DNA from: PFJX01 sp040751755
GTDB taxonomy: Bacteria; Pseudomonadota; Gammaproteobacteria; Burkholderiales; Thiobacillaceae
Assembly: GCA_040751755.1 (NCBI GenBank)
Contig: JBFMHC010000020.1
Location: forward strand, 62,001-126,000
Direction: 5' to 3'
DNA length: 64,000 bases
Shown one piece after another: positions 54,798 through 62,724 of the stretch (position 1 is its first letter; each line of letters opens with the position of its first letter). A model generated the notes under the pieces. The model was given only the letters and a program-made list of their open reading frames with translations, did not search any database and was not told the DNA's origin. The position numbers were made by a program, and so were the translations under genes.

Positions 54798-55925
54798 ATG
54801 TCCGCCGCCCTGCCCGAACACACCCGCCTGATCCTGGATGGCACCAAGATCGGCTGGCACCTGGAGCGCGTGCGGGCCTGGGAGCGGGGCGAGCGCATCG
54901 CCCCCATCACCATCGACATGGCCCTCACGCGCGCCTGCAACTACGCCTGCAACTACTGCTACGCCACGCTGCAGGAGAACGACCGCAAGGTGATCACCGA
55001 GCCGGTGATCGACCGCTTTCTGGAGGATTGCGCCGAGATCGGCGTCAAGGGCATCAGCCTGGTCTCGGACGGCGAGAGCACCGTGTCGCCGGTGTTCGAG
55101 CACACCGTCGTGCGCGGCGGCGAGCTGGGCCTGTCCATGGCCTGCGGCACCAACGGCTATCTGCTCACGCCGGCGATGCTGGAGCGCATCCTGCCGCACA
55201 TGACCTACCTGCGCATCAATATCTCCGCCGGCGAACGCGACCGCTATGCCGAGATCATGGGCGTCAAGCACGCCTATTACGACCGCGTGCTGCAGAACAT
55301 CCGCGACGCGGTGCGCATCAAGCGCGAGCGCGGCCTGCGCGTGACGATCGGCCTGCAGATGGTGCTGATGCCCCAGTTCGGCGACCAGGTGCTGCCGCTG
55401 GCGCGCCTGGGGCGCGAGCTGGGCGTGGACTACTGCATCTTCAAGCACTGCAGCGACAACGAGGACGGCGACCTCAAGGTCGAGTACGACGGCTACGCCG
55501 CCCTGCACGACACGCTGCGCGAGGCCGAGGCGATGTCCACCGACAGTTATCAGGTGTCGGTGAAGTGGTCGAAGATCATCGCCGGCCAGCAGCGCAGCTA
55601 TCAGCGCTGCTACGGCCCGCCCTTCATCCTCCAGCTGTCCGGTTCCGGCCTGGTGGCGCCCTGCGGCATGCTGTTCAACGAGCGCTACAAGAAGTTCCAC
55701 ATCGGCAACATCTGCGACACCCCGTTCCGCGAGATCTGGGCCAGCGACGCCTACTGGGAGGTGATGAACTACCTGGCCTCGCCCGCCTTCAACGCGCAGA
55801 CCATGTGCGGCACCCTCTGCCTGCAGCACAAGGTCAACGAGGCCCTGGACGCCTGGCGGCGCGGCGAGGGCACGCTCGAACCCGCAGCCGGGGCGACCCC
55901 GCCGGATCACATCAACTTCATCTGA
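54798..55925 (+). CDS. radical SAM protein ending in HINFI
   Basis: 375 residues from the ATG with GAGGAGA upstream. CNYACNYC cluster (about 47-54) and a SPASM-like C-terminus (CYGPPF; CGMLF; CGTLC). Ends in DHINFI, like the 48203 protein. Thirteen bases after E1 beta, so probably cotranscribed. Confidence 0.86.
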   Translation: MSAALPEHTRLILDGTKIGWHLERVRAWERGERIAPITIDMALTRACNYACNYCYATLQENDRKVITEPVIDRFLEDCAEIGVKGISLVSDGESTVSPVFEHTVVRGGELGLSMACGTNGYLLTPAMLERILPHMTYLRINISAGERDRYAEIMGVKHAYYDRVLQNIRDAVRIKRERGLRVTIGLQMVLMPQFGDQVLPLARLGRELGVDYCIFKHCSDNEDGDLKVEYDGYAALHDTLREAEAMSTDSYQVSVKWSKIIAGQQRSYQRCYGPPFILQLSGSGLVAPCGMLFNERYKKFHIGNICDTPFREIWASDAYWEVMNYLASPAFNAQTMCGTLCLQHKVNEALDAWRRGEGTLEPAAGATPPDHINFI

Positions 55926-55949
55926 GCCACGCTCGCAAGGCCGATACCG

Positions 55950-56720
55950 ATGCACGCCTATTTCGATCAGTTGCGCGACCTCGCCCTGGCCCTGCATGGC
56001 GGCCGCGCGTCGCGCCGCCTCGCCGTGGAGGTGCCGGAGATGCTGCAGGCCGGGCCGCTGCGCTTCCTGCTGGATGGTGACGTTCTCACCGGCATGTCCT
56101 TCCATGCCGAGGCGATGGACGCTGGCGAGGCCGCACTGCTGGAGGCCTACTGCGAGACCGTCGAGGGCCTGCCGCTGGAGGAGGCGGCGGCCTACGGCGC
56201 GGACTACACCGCCTGGCGTCTGCTTGGTGGCGCAGGCGCCGATGTCCGGGGCATCCTTCCGCCGGCGGGGGCGTTGCCGGCCTGGGCCGCTGCGCAGGCG
56301 GCGCTGCGCGGCCTCGGCCACGCGCGCCGCGCAGCGCCGGGCATGGCGCCGTTGCACCAGGCACGCTTCCTGGACCTGCCGGCCGCGTGGCTGGAATTGC
56401 CGGCAGCCGCACGTCTGCAAGGCCTTGCGCAGGCGATCGCCGCCGCCCTCGCGGAATGGGGCCTGCCTCCCGGGTGCCTGGAGCTGCTGGCCCTGGAGCC
56501 GGACATCGCCGGCCGGCCGGTGCGCGTGGTGCTGGGCGGCGGCGCCGGCGTGGCGGACCTGCCCGCGCTGCTGCGCCGCCTGGAGGCGCGGCTGCGCGCC
56601 GAGGTGGCCCCCTGGCTGGAGGTGCTGATGGACGAGCGCGACGACCGCAACAGGCTGCGTCGCCAGATCCTCGACTCAGCCAAGGTGGTGAAGCTCCAGG
56701 CGGCAGAACCCACGAAGTGA
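55950..56720 (+). CDS. hypothetical protein
   Basis: 256 residues, Ala/Leu-rich alpha/beta protein. N-terminal MHAYFDQLRDLALALHGGRA; no cysteine cluster, signal or membrane helix. The middle (QAIAAALAEWGLPPGCLELL) and end (RLRAEVAPWLEVLMDERDDR) look like a small nucleotide- or metal-binding fold, but no family is recognised. Located between a radical SAM and a glycosyltransferase gene. Confidence 0.65.
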   Translation: MHAYFDQLRDLALALHGGRASRRLAVEVPEMLQAGPLRFLLDGDVLTGMSFHAEAMDAGEAALLEAYCETVEGLPLEEAAAYGADYTAWRLLGGAGADVRGILPPAGALPAWAAAQAALRGLGHARRAAPGMAPLHQARFLDLPAAWLELPAAARLQGLAQAIAAALAEWGLPPGCLELLALEPDIAGRPVRVVLGGGAGVADLPALLRRLEARLRAEVAPWLEVLMDERDDRNRLRRQILDSAKVVKLQAAEPTK

Positions 56721-56727
56721 GACGGGC

Positions 56728-57600
56728 GTGATCCCCAAGCTCAGCATCTGCATCTCGCTCTACAACTACGAGCACTACATCGGCGACCTGCTCGCCAGCA
56801 TCTACGACCAGGACTACCGCAACATCGAGATCGTGGTGGTGGACGATGCCTCCAGCGACGGCTCGGTGGCACGGGTGGAGAAGAGCAGCCGCTGGTCGCC
56901 GTTTCCGGTCAGGCTGCTGCGCAACGAGGTGAACCGCGGCAGCGCCTACACCACGCGCCGTTCCATCGCCGAGTCGACTGGCGACTACTTCATCTCCATC
57001 GCCGCCGACGACATGTTCGAGCGCAACACCCTGGCGCGCCCCATGCGGCGCCTGATCGACGACCCGCAGGCGGCTTGCTTCATCGGCAACGGGCATTTCT
57101 TCACCGACCAGGCGGTGTTGCCGACGGTGCTGCACAACGCGGACAAGGTGCGCCTGCTCAGCCTGCCGCCGCAACAGGTCCTGGCGCGGCTGCATGTGTT
57201 TCCCGAGGCGATCTGGCTCGGCACCATCATCTATCGGCGGGATTTCTTCGACATGGCCGGCGGCGTGCCGGACGTGCCCTGCGAGGACTGGGGCATGCAC
57301 ATCAACATGTTCCGCACCATGATCGAGCAGGGCTGCCACGCCATCGTCGACGGCGACTACCACCTGCTGCGCTACCGGATGCACGACAACAGCATGTCAT
57401 CCGACGTGCGCAGGCACACCGCGCGCAAGGTGGCGACGATCCGCAAGATGACGCCGCGCGCCCTCTGGACGCAGGCCTTGCGCAACAACTTCGACAAGTC
57501 CCGGGCGCTGTGCGAGTTCTATGGCCAGCCCGAGCTGGCGGCGCGCTTCGCGCGGCGCGTGCGGGCGCTGGATGCGCGCCTGGCGCGGGCCGGCGCCTAG
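56728..57600 (+). CDS. family 2 glycosyltransferase
   Basis: 290 residues from a GTG. GT-A motif set: LSICISLYNYEHYIGDLLAS, IVVVDDASSDGS and IAADDMFERNTLARP (DxD-like). Inverting transfer from a nucleotide sugar is expected. Its TAG shares CTAG with the stop of the convergent CgeB-like gene. Confidence 0.88.
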   Translation: MIPKLSICISLYNYEHYIGDLLASIYDQDYRNIEIVVVDDASSDGSVARVEKSSRWSPFPVRLLRNEVNRGSAYTTRRSIAESTGDYFISIAADDMFERNTLARPMRRLIDDPQAACFIGNGHFFTDQAVLPTVLHNADKVRLLSLPPQQVLARLHVFPEAIWLGTIIYRRDFFDMAGGVPDVPCEDWGMHINMFRTMIEQGCHAIVDGDYHLLRYRMHDNSMSSDVRRHTARKVATIRKMTPRALWTQALRNNFDKSRALCEFYGQPELAARFARRVRALDARLARAGA

Positions 57601-58781
57601 AGGGATTCGTAGTCGCGCTGGATCTGCCGCGCGCGGTCGCGCCAGGTGTGGCCATCCTGTACGGCGCGCGCCGCCGCCTGGCCCATGCGGCGGCGTCCCG
57701 CCTCGTCCTCCAGCCACTGTCGGGCCACGCCTTCCAGGGTGTCGAAGGTGAAGGGGAGGTAGTGCACCCAGGGCTCGAAATGGCGGGCGATGCCGCATTC
57801 CGCGGTGTCGAATGGCGAGGACTCGACGAGGATCGGCCGGCCGCATGCCATGCTGTCCAGCACGCGCGAATGCATGCTGAAGCCGTTCATGTTGTTGTGC
57901 AGGTTGAGGCGCGTGCCGCGCAGGACGTCACAGACCGCCGAGGGGCCGTCCAGGTAGCCCCGGTAATAGGGCGCATAGGCCGGCCATTTCTGCCAGTCCG
58001 CATTGCCGTAGATGCGCAGCGAGCCGGAGACCCGCAGGACCGTGTCGGCGAGGGCGCGACGGGCTGGGGAGCGGCTGATCAGGGTGATGACGGCGAATTC
58101 CACCTGCCGGCGCGTGTCCGGTTCCAGGCGAAGGCCGGCGAGATCGTGCCCCGTCAGGCCGCGCAGGCAGTCATCGAACAGCGCCATCACCTGCGCGTGC
58201 GAAACCGGCGGTTGCGGGCCATGGGTCATCGCCGCCCAGTAACGTTCGGCATAGGCGTCGAAGATCTCGCCGAAGCGCAGCGCGGTGCCGGGGCAGGGCT
58301 CGCCATAAAGCTCGTGCGTGCCGACCGGCGGCGGCAGGAAGCCGATGATGGAAAAATCCGAGCCCGCCGCCTGCTCGCCGGGAAAGGCGAAGCGGGTGTC
58401 GATGCCGGTGAACAGCAACCCCCAGCGCTCCGCACGGCCCGGTGCGTAGCCGATGGCGTCGGGACAGGTCATGAAGTAGTTGAGGTCGCTGGCACAGCCC
58501 AGGTCCTGGCCGGCGCGATGGTGCGGCGGGTCCTGTATCCAGGCGATGTGCCGCACGGCATCCGGCAGACCCTCGGCGTCGGCGCGGTTGCGGTTGATCT
58601 CCAGCACGGCATCGGGCCGGTAGGTGGCGCAGAAGCCGCGCAGCTCGTCCGCGTTCAGCAAGCGGGGCAGGAACACCGTTTCCGTGCCCGCCGCCATGAA
58701 GCCGGTGGCCAGGCCGCGCAGCATGGAGTAGTCGTAGACGCTGTAGTGACGGGCGAACAGGGCGATGCGGGTCAATCTCAT
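57597..58781 (-). CDS. CgeB-like glycosyltransferase (copy 1)
   Basis: 394 residues. N-terminal RIALFARHYSVYDYSMLRGL and C-terminal GT-B donor-binding part (NLHNNMNGFSMHSRVLDSMA; GRPILVESSPFDTAECG), the Glyco_trans_1_2 layout. Paralogue of the gene at 60430, in the same orientation; the two flank the B12 radical SAM gene. Confidence 0.78.
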   Translation of the reverse strand: MRLTRIALFARHYSVYDYSMLRGLATGFMAAGTETVFLPRLLNADELRGFCATYRPDAVLEINRNRADAEGLPDAVRHIAWIQDPPHHRAGQDLGCASDLNYFMTCPDAIGYAPGRAERWGLLFTGIDTRFAFPGEQAAGSDFSIIGFLPPPVGTHELYGEPCPGTALRFGEIFDAYAERYWAAMTHGPQPPVSHAQVMALFDDCLRGLTGHDLAGLRLEPDTRRQVEFAVITLISRSPARRALADTVLRVSGSLRIYGNADWQKWPAYAPYYRGYLDGPSAVCDVLRGTRLNLHNNMNGFSMHSRVLDSMACGRPILVESSPFDTAECGIARHFEPWVHYLPFTFDTLEGVARQWLEDEAGRRRMGQAAARAVQDGHTWRDRARQIQRDYESL

Positions 58782-58901
58782 GTCATCGCCCGTCCGCGCC
58801 GGGGCATGTGTGTATCATTCGGAACAAACCCGACTCTTTCATTCGACTATGCCAGCAGCCCGTTGTACCGATCGAGCCCGTCGATCCCCCGTGGAGACCC
58901 G

Positions 58902-60413
58902 ATGATGCCGGTACAGCGAGTCATGCTCGTGATCCCCAACGCGAAGTGGTATCGGCGGGAATCCTACTGGCATTTGCACCCCTACGCACTGGCGCTGCTC
59001 GCGGCCATGCTGGACAAAGAGCGCTACAGCGTGCGCATCGTCGATGCCAACATCGACGACTATTCGCCCGAGCGCTTCGGCGAGGAGGTGGCGCAGTGGC
59101 GCCCGGATCTGGTGGGTTTTTCGGTGCTCGCGAACGAGTTCGGCATCACCGGCCACGTCGGCGCGCGCGCGGCGAAGCAGGCACGCCCCGAGGTGATAAC
59201 CGTGCTGGGCGGCGTCTACCCCACCACGCGGCCGCGCGATGCCATCGGCGACGCGGCGGTTGACTACGTGGTGGTGGGGGAGGGCGAGGAGATCCTGCCC
59301 GCGCTGCTCGACCATCTCAACGGCCGTGGCCCGCTGCCCGAGGTCGGGCTGGCCTACCGGCAGGCGGGGGAGGTGGTGGTGCAGCCGCGCGCGCCCTTCA
59401 TCGCCGACCTCGACGCACTGCCGTACCCCGCCTTCGACCTGGTCGACTACCAGCGCTACACCACGCAGTCGTTCAAGCATGTGGTCGACGCGCCGCGCGC
59501 CTTGCCCTACGCGAAGATGATCACCAGCCGCGGCTGCCCGATCGGCTGCACCTTCTGCCAGGTCGAGGCGATCTCCGGCAAGCTGACCCGCTACCAGAGC
59601 GCGCGGCGGGTGGTGGACGAGATGGAATGGCTGGTGGACCGCTACGGCGTCAAGGCGATCGAGTTCCTCGACGACAACTTCCTCGGCAACCGCCGCCGCG
59701 CGCGCGAGATCCTCGGCGAGATGATCCGCCGCAAGGTGCCGGTGGTGTGGAACGCCATGAACGTGAGTTCCTTCTACCTCAGCGAGGAGATGCTGGACCT
59801 GATGCGCGAGGCCGGTTGCCAGTACGTCTCCATCGCCGTGGAGAGCGGGGTGGAGCGGGTGCTGAAGGACATCATCAAGAAGCCGGTGAGCCTGGCGCAC
59901 GTGAAGCGGATGCTGACGCGCTGCGCCGAGCTCGACATGGACACCACCACCCTGTGGGTCATCGGCTCCCCCGGCGAGACGTGGGAGGAGATCCGCACCA
60001 CCATCCGCGTGGCGGAGGAGATGGACGCGGACTACACCAAGATCAACGTCGCCACGCCCTATCCCGGCACCGAGTTGTTCGACATGGCGGTGGCCGGCGG
60101 CTACCTGCCTGCGGAGTTCGACTTCTCCGATCTCGCCTGGGGCCAGGCCACCATCTCCACCGAGGAGTTCAGCGCCGCGGAACTCACCCTGCTGCGCGCC
60201 TTCGAGTGGGACCGCATCAATTTCTCGCGCCTGGAAAAGAAGCTCAAGATCGCCCGCATGATGGGGGTGACGCCCGGCGAACTGGACGGCATCCGCCAGA
60301 AGACGCGCGAGAACGCCATGAACCGGGTGATGGGCCAGGGCAAGCCGAGGTTCCCCATCCACGTCCTGCCGCCCGGCAACGTCGGCGACATCAGCATCGC
60401 CCTCAACGCCTGA
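58902..60413 (+). CDS. B12-binding-type radical SAM protein
   Basis: 503 residues. N-terminal B12-binding-like domain (HPYALALLAAML; YSVRIVDANIDDYS), then the barrel with CPIGCTFC (about 210) and GSPGETWEEI. GGAG precedes the ATG at 58902; a second ATG follows one codon later. The frame is open far upstream but not coding. Divergent from copy 1 of the CgeB-like genes. Confidence 0.86.
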   Translation: MMPVQRVMLVIPNAKWYRRESYWHLHPYALALLAAMLDKERYSVRIVDANIDDYSPERFGEEVAQWRPDLVGFSVLANEFGITGHVGARAAKQARPEVITVLGGVYPTTRPRDAIGDAAVDYVVVGEGEEILPALLDHLNGRGPLPEVGLAYRQAGEVVVQPRAPFIADLDALPYPAFDLVDYQRYTTQSFKHVVDAPRALPYAKMITSRGCPIGCTFCQVEAISGKLTRYQSARRVVDEMEWLVDRYGVKAIEFLDDNFLGNRRRAREILGEMIRRKVPVVWNAMNVSSFYLSEEMLDLMREAGCQYVSIAVESGVERVLKDIIKKPVSLAHVKRMLTRCAELDMDTTTLWVIGSPGETWEEIRTTIRVAEEMDADYTKINVATPYPGTELFDMAVAGGYLPAEFDFSDLAWGQATISTEEFSAAELTLLRAFEWDRINFSRLEKKLKIARMMGVTPGELDGIRQKTRENAMNRVMGQGKPRFPIHVLPPGNVGDISIALNA

Positions 60414-60429
60414 CCCGGCCTGGGCTGCG

Positions 60430-61611
60430 TCACAAGGCCTCGAAATCGGCGGCGATCTGCCGCGCACGCGCCTGCCAGGTGTGGTGTGCCTGCGTGACAA
60501 GTGCCGCCTCGGCGCCGAGGCGCCGGCGTGCCGGCTCGTCTTCCAGCCAGCGTCGGGCGGTCTCCTCCAGGGTGTCGAAGCGGAAGGGGATGTAGTGCAC
60601 CTCCGGCTCGAAGAAGCGGTTGATGCCGCATGACAGGTCGTCGTAGTGCGAGGCCTCCACCAGGATGGGGGCGCCACAGGCCATGCAGTCGAGCACGCGC
60701 GAGTGCATGCTGAGGCCGCTGATGCTGTTGTGCAGGTTCAGGCGCGTGGTGCGGAAGGCCTCGCAGACGTCGCCGTGCCGGTCCAGTGAGCCCTGGTAAT
60801 ACGGCGCGTACTGCGGCCATTTCAGCCAGTTCCGCTGGCCGAAGATGCGCACGGAGGCGGAAACCCTGAGCACCGCGTCGGTCATCTTGCGCCGGCCGAT
60901 GGAGCGGCAGATCTGCACCACCGTCTCGGCGATCTCGCCCCGCTCGGCGGCGCCCGGCGCGAACTCCTCGAGGGTGATGCCGCCCAGTTCCAGCAGGGTC
61001 TGGGAGAACATCTCCACATAGGCGTCGAACTGCAGGGGAGGGGCGTCCGAACGGGTGTAGGAGGACCAGTAGCGCGCCGTGAAGGCCTCGAACACCTCGA
61101 GCATCGGCACCTGCCCTGGGCCGCATTTCCTCCAGGCGAGGGCCTGGTCGCGCCAGGGGCTGGGGATGTAGGCGATCACGGAAAAGTCCGAGGCGGCACG
61201 GCTGCCCGACGGGTGCGCGGTGCGCGGGTCCACGCCGGTGAACAGCAGGTGCCAGGGCTGCGCGGCGGGCAGTTCGTAGCCCAGCGTGTCCGGGCAGGTG
61301 AGGAAGTAGGTCAACTCGCTGTCGCAGCGCTGCGCATCGCTGCGCTCGGGTACGGGCGGATCCTGCAGCCAGGCGATGTGCCGCACGCCGGCGGGCAGGC
61401 CGGGGGCATGCTGGCGCATGCGGTTGATCTCGAACACCGCGTCCGGGCGGTATTGCGCGCAGAAGGCCGTCATCGTGTCGGCGTCCAGCAGGCGCGGGTG
61501 GAACACCACCTCCATGCCCGCGGCCCGGAAGCCGGTGGCCAGGCCGCTGAGCATGAAGTAGTCGTAACTGGTGTTTTTCCTGCCGAACAGGGCGATCCGT
61601 TTCAGCTGCAT
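60430..61611 (-). CDS. CgeB-like glycosyltransferase (copy 2)
   Basis: 393 residues from ATG 61611 (the frame extends 18 codons further, less likely). N-terminal RIALFGRKNTSYDYFMLSGL and C-terminal NLHNSISGLSMHSRVLDCMA mirror copy 1 almost motif for motif, so the two arose by duplication. Different central regions suggest different acceptors. Confidence 0.78.
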   Translation of the reverse strand: MQLKRIALFGRKNTSYDYFMLSGLATGFRAAGMEVVFHPRLLDADTMTAFCAQYRPDAVFEINRMRQHAPGLPAGVRHIAWLQDPPVPERSDAQRCDSELTYFLTCPDTLGYELPAAQPWHLLFTGVDPRTAHPSGSRAASDFSVIAYIPSPWRDQALAWRKCGPGQVPMLEVFEAFTARYWSSYTRSDAPPLQFDAYVEMFSQTLLELGGITLEEFAPGAAERGEIAETVVQICRSIGRRKMTDAVLRVSASVRIFGQRNWLKWPQYAPYYQGSLDRHGDVCEAFRTTRLNLHNSISGLSMHSRVLDCMACGAPILVEASHYDDLSCGINRFFEPEVHYIPFRFDTLEETARRWLEDEPARRRLGAEAALVTQAHHTWQARARQIAADFEAL

Positions 61612-61679
61612 GCGGGCCGGTCTGGAGTGATTCAGGGTGGGGTATGCTAGCCCCATTCGCGGCATGGAGAAGCGGGATT

Positions 61680-62618
61680 GTGAATACGGATGCGGCCGGG
61701 CAGTTCATGGGACAGATCGAGGCGTTGCTCGCCCAGGGCAAGGCCGCCCAGGCCGAAATGATGTGCCAGCTGGCCCTGGAGCGCCTGCCCGGCGAGGCGC
61801 GGCTCCTGCTCCTGCATGCAAGGCTCCTGTTCCAGATGGGGCGGCAGGCCCCGGCCATCGCCCGTGCGCGCGAGGCCGTGGCCCACGACGGGGGCGCGGA
61901 TGCCCTCGCCGGCCTCGGCGAGATGTTGCGGCTGGCCGGCGAGTCGACGGAGGCGCAAGCGGTCCTGAGACAGGCGCTGACCGTCTCGCCCGCCCACGCG
62001 GATGCGGCCTTCTCCCTGGCCTGCGTGCTGCAGCAGGGCGAGGACCTCGCGGGTGCCGCGCAGCTCTACGCACAGGTGCTGGCAGGCCGGCCCGACTACC
62101 TCCACGCCCACTACAACCTCGGTGTGCTGCATATGGCCGCGGGCGAGCCGCAGCGCGCCGCGGACAGCTTCCGCGCCGCCTCGCGCCTGGCGCCCGCGTG
62201 GACGGACGCGCGCGTGCGCCTGGCCGAGGCCCTGCTGGCGACGGGCCTGTCGCAGAATGCCCTCAAGGAGCTGATCGAGATCTTCCGCCTGTGCCCGGTC
62301 AACTTCGCGATGTGGAGGCCCTTCGCCAGGTCCCTCAAGGGCCTGGACTGGTTCGAGTCGGCGCTTGCGCGTCCGGCCGGGGAGGTGGCCGAGGAGTTGC
62401 AGCGGGCCGGCATCCTGCACGAACTGGCGCGCTTCGGTCCGGCCATCGACGCCTATCGCCGCGTCATCGCCATGAATGCCTCGCTGATCGAGGCGCGCAT
62501 CGCCCTCGCGGACGCCTTGATGGATGCCGACCGCATGCCCGAGGCGGTGGAGCAGATGCAGGAGATCATGGCCCTGGAGATGGCCGGCATGGAGCGGGCG
62601 GCGGTGGCCGGCGCTTAA
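61680..62618 (+). CDS. TPR protein
   Basis: 312 residues from a GTG with GGAGAAG upstream; the frame also allows a start just before. Five to six TPRs (for example HAHYNLGVLHMAAGEPQRAA) cover the whole chain. No catalytic domain; perhaps a scaffold for the glycan enzymes. Confidence 0.8.
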   Translation: MNTDAAGQFMGQIEALLAQGKAAQAEMMCQLALERLPGEARLLLLHARLLFQMGRQAPAIARAREAVAHDGGADALAGLGEMLRLAGESTEAQAVLRQALTVSPAHADAAFSLACVLQQGEDLAGAAQLYAQVLAGRPDYLHAHYNLGVLHMAAGEPQRAADSFRAASRLAPAWTDARVRLAEALLATGLSQNALKELIEIFRLCPVNFAMWRPFARSLKGLDWFESALARPAGEVAEELQRAGILHELARFGPAIDAYRRVIAMNASLIEARIALADALMDADRMPEAVEQMQEIMALEMAGMERAAVAGA

Positions 62619-62647
62619 CGCCCGGGGCGTACGGCGCCTCCATGCGC

Positions 62648-62665
62648 GCCCTGTCGGACAGGGGC
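62648..62665. terminator. short GC hairpin after the TPR gene
   Basis: GCCCTGT-CGG-ACAGGGGC gives a 6-bp stem with a 3-base loop; no T-run. Weak or factor-dependent terminator in the 106-bp gap. Confidence 0.35.
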
Positions 62666-62724
62666 CGCATTTCGTCCACACATGCCCGCGTGTACATTTC
62701 GCGCTCAGACTTCGACATTCCCTC

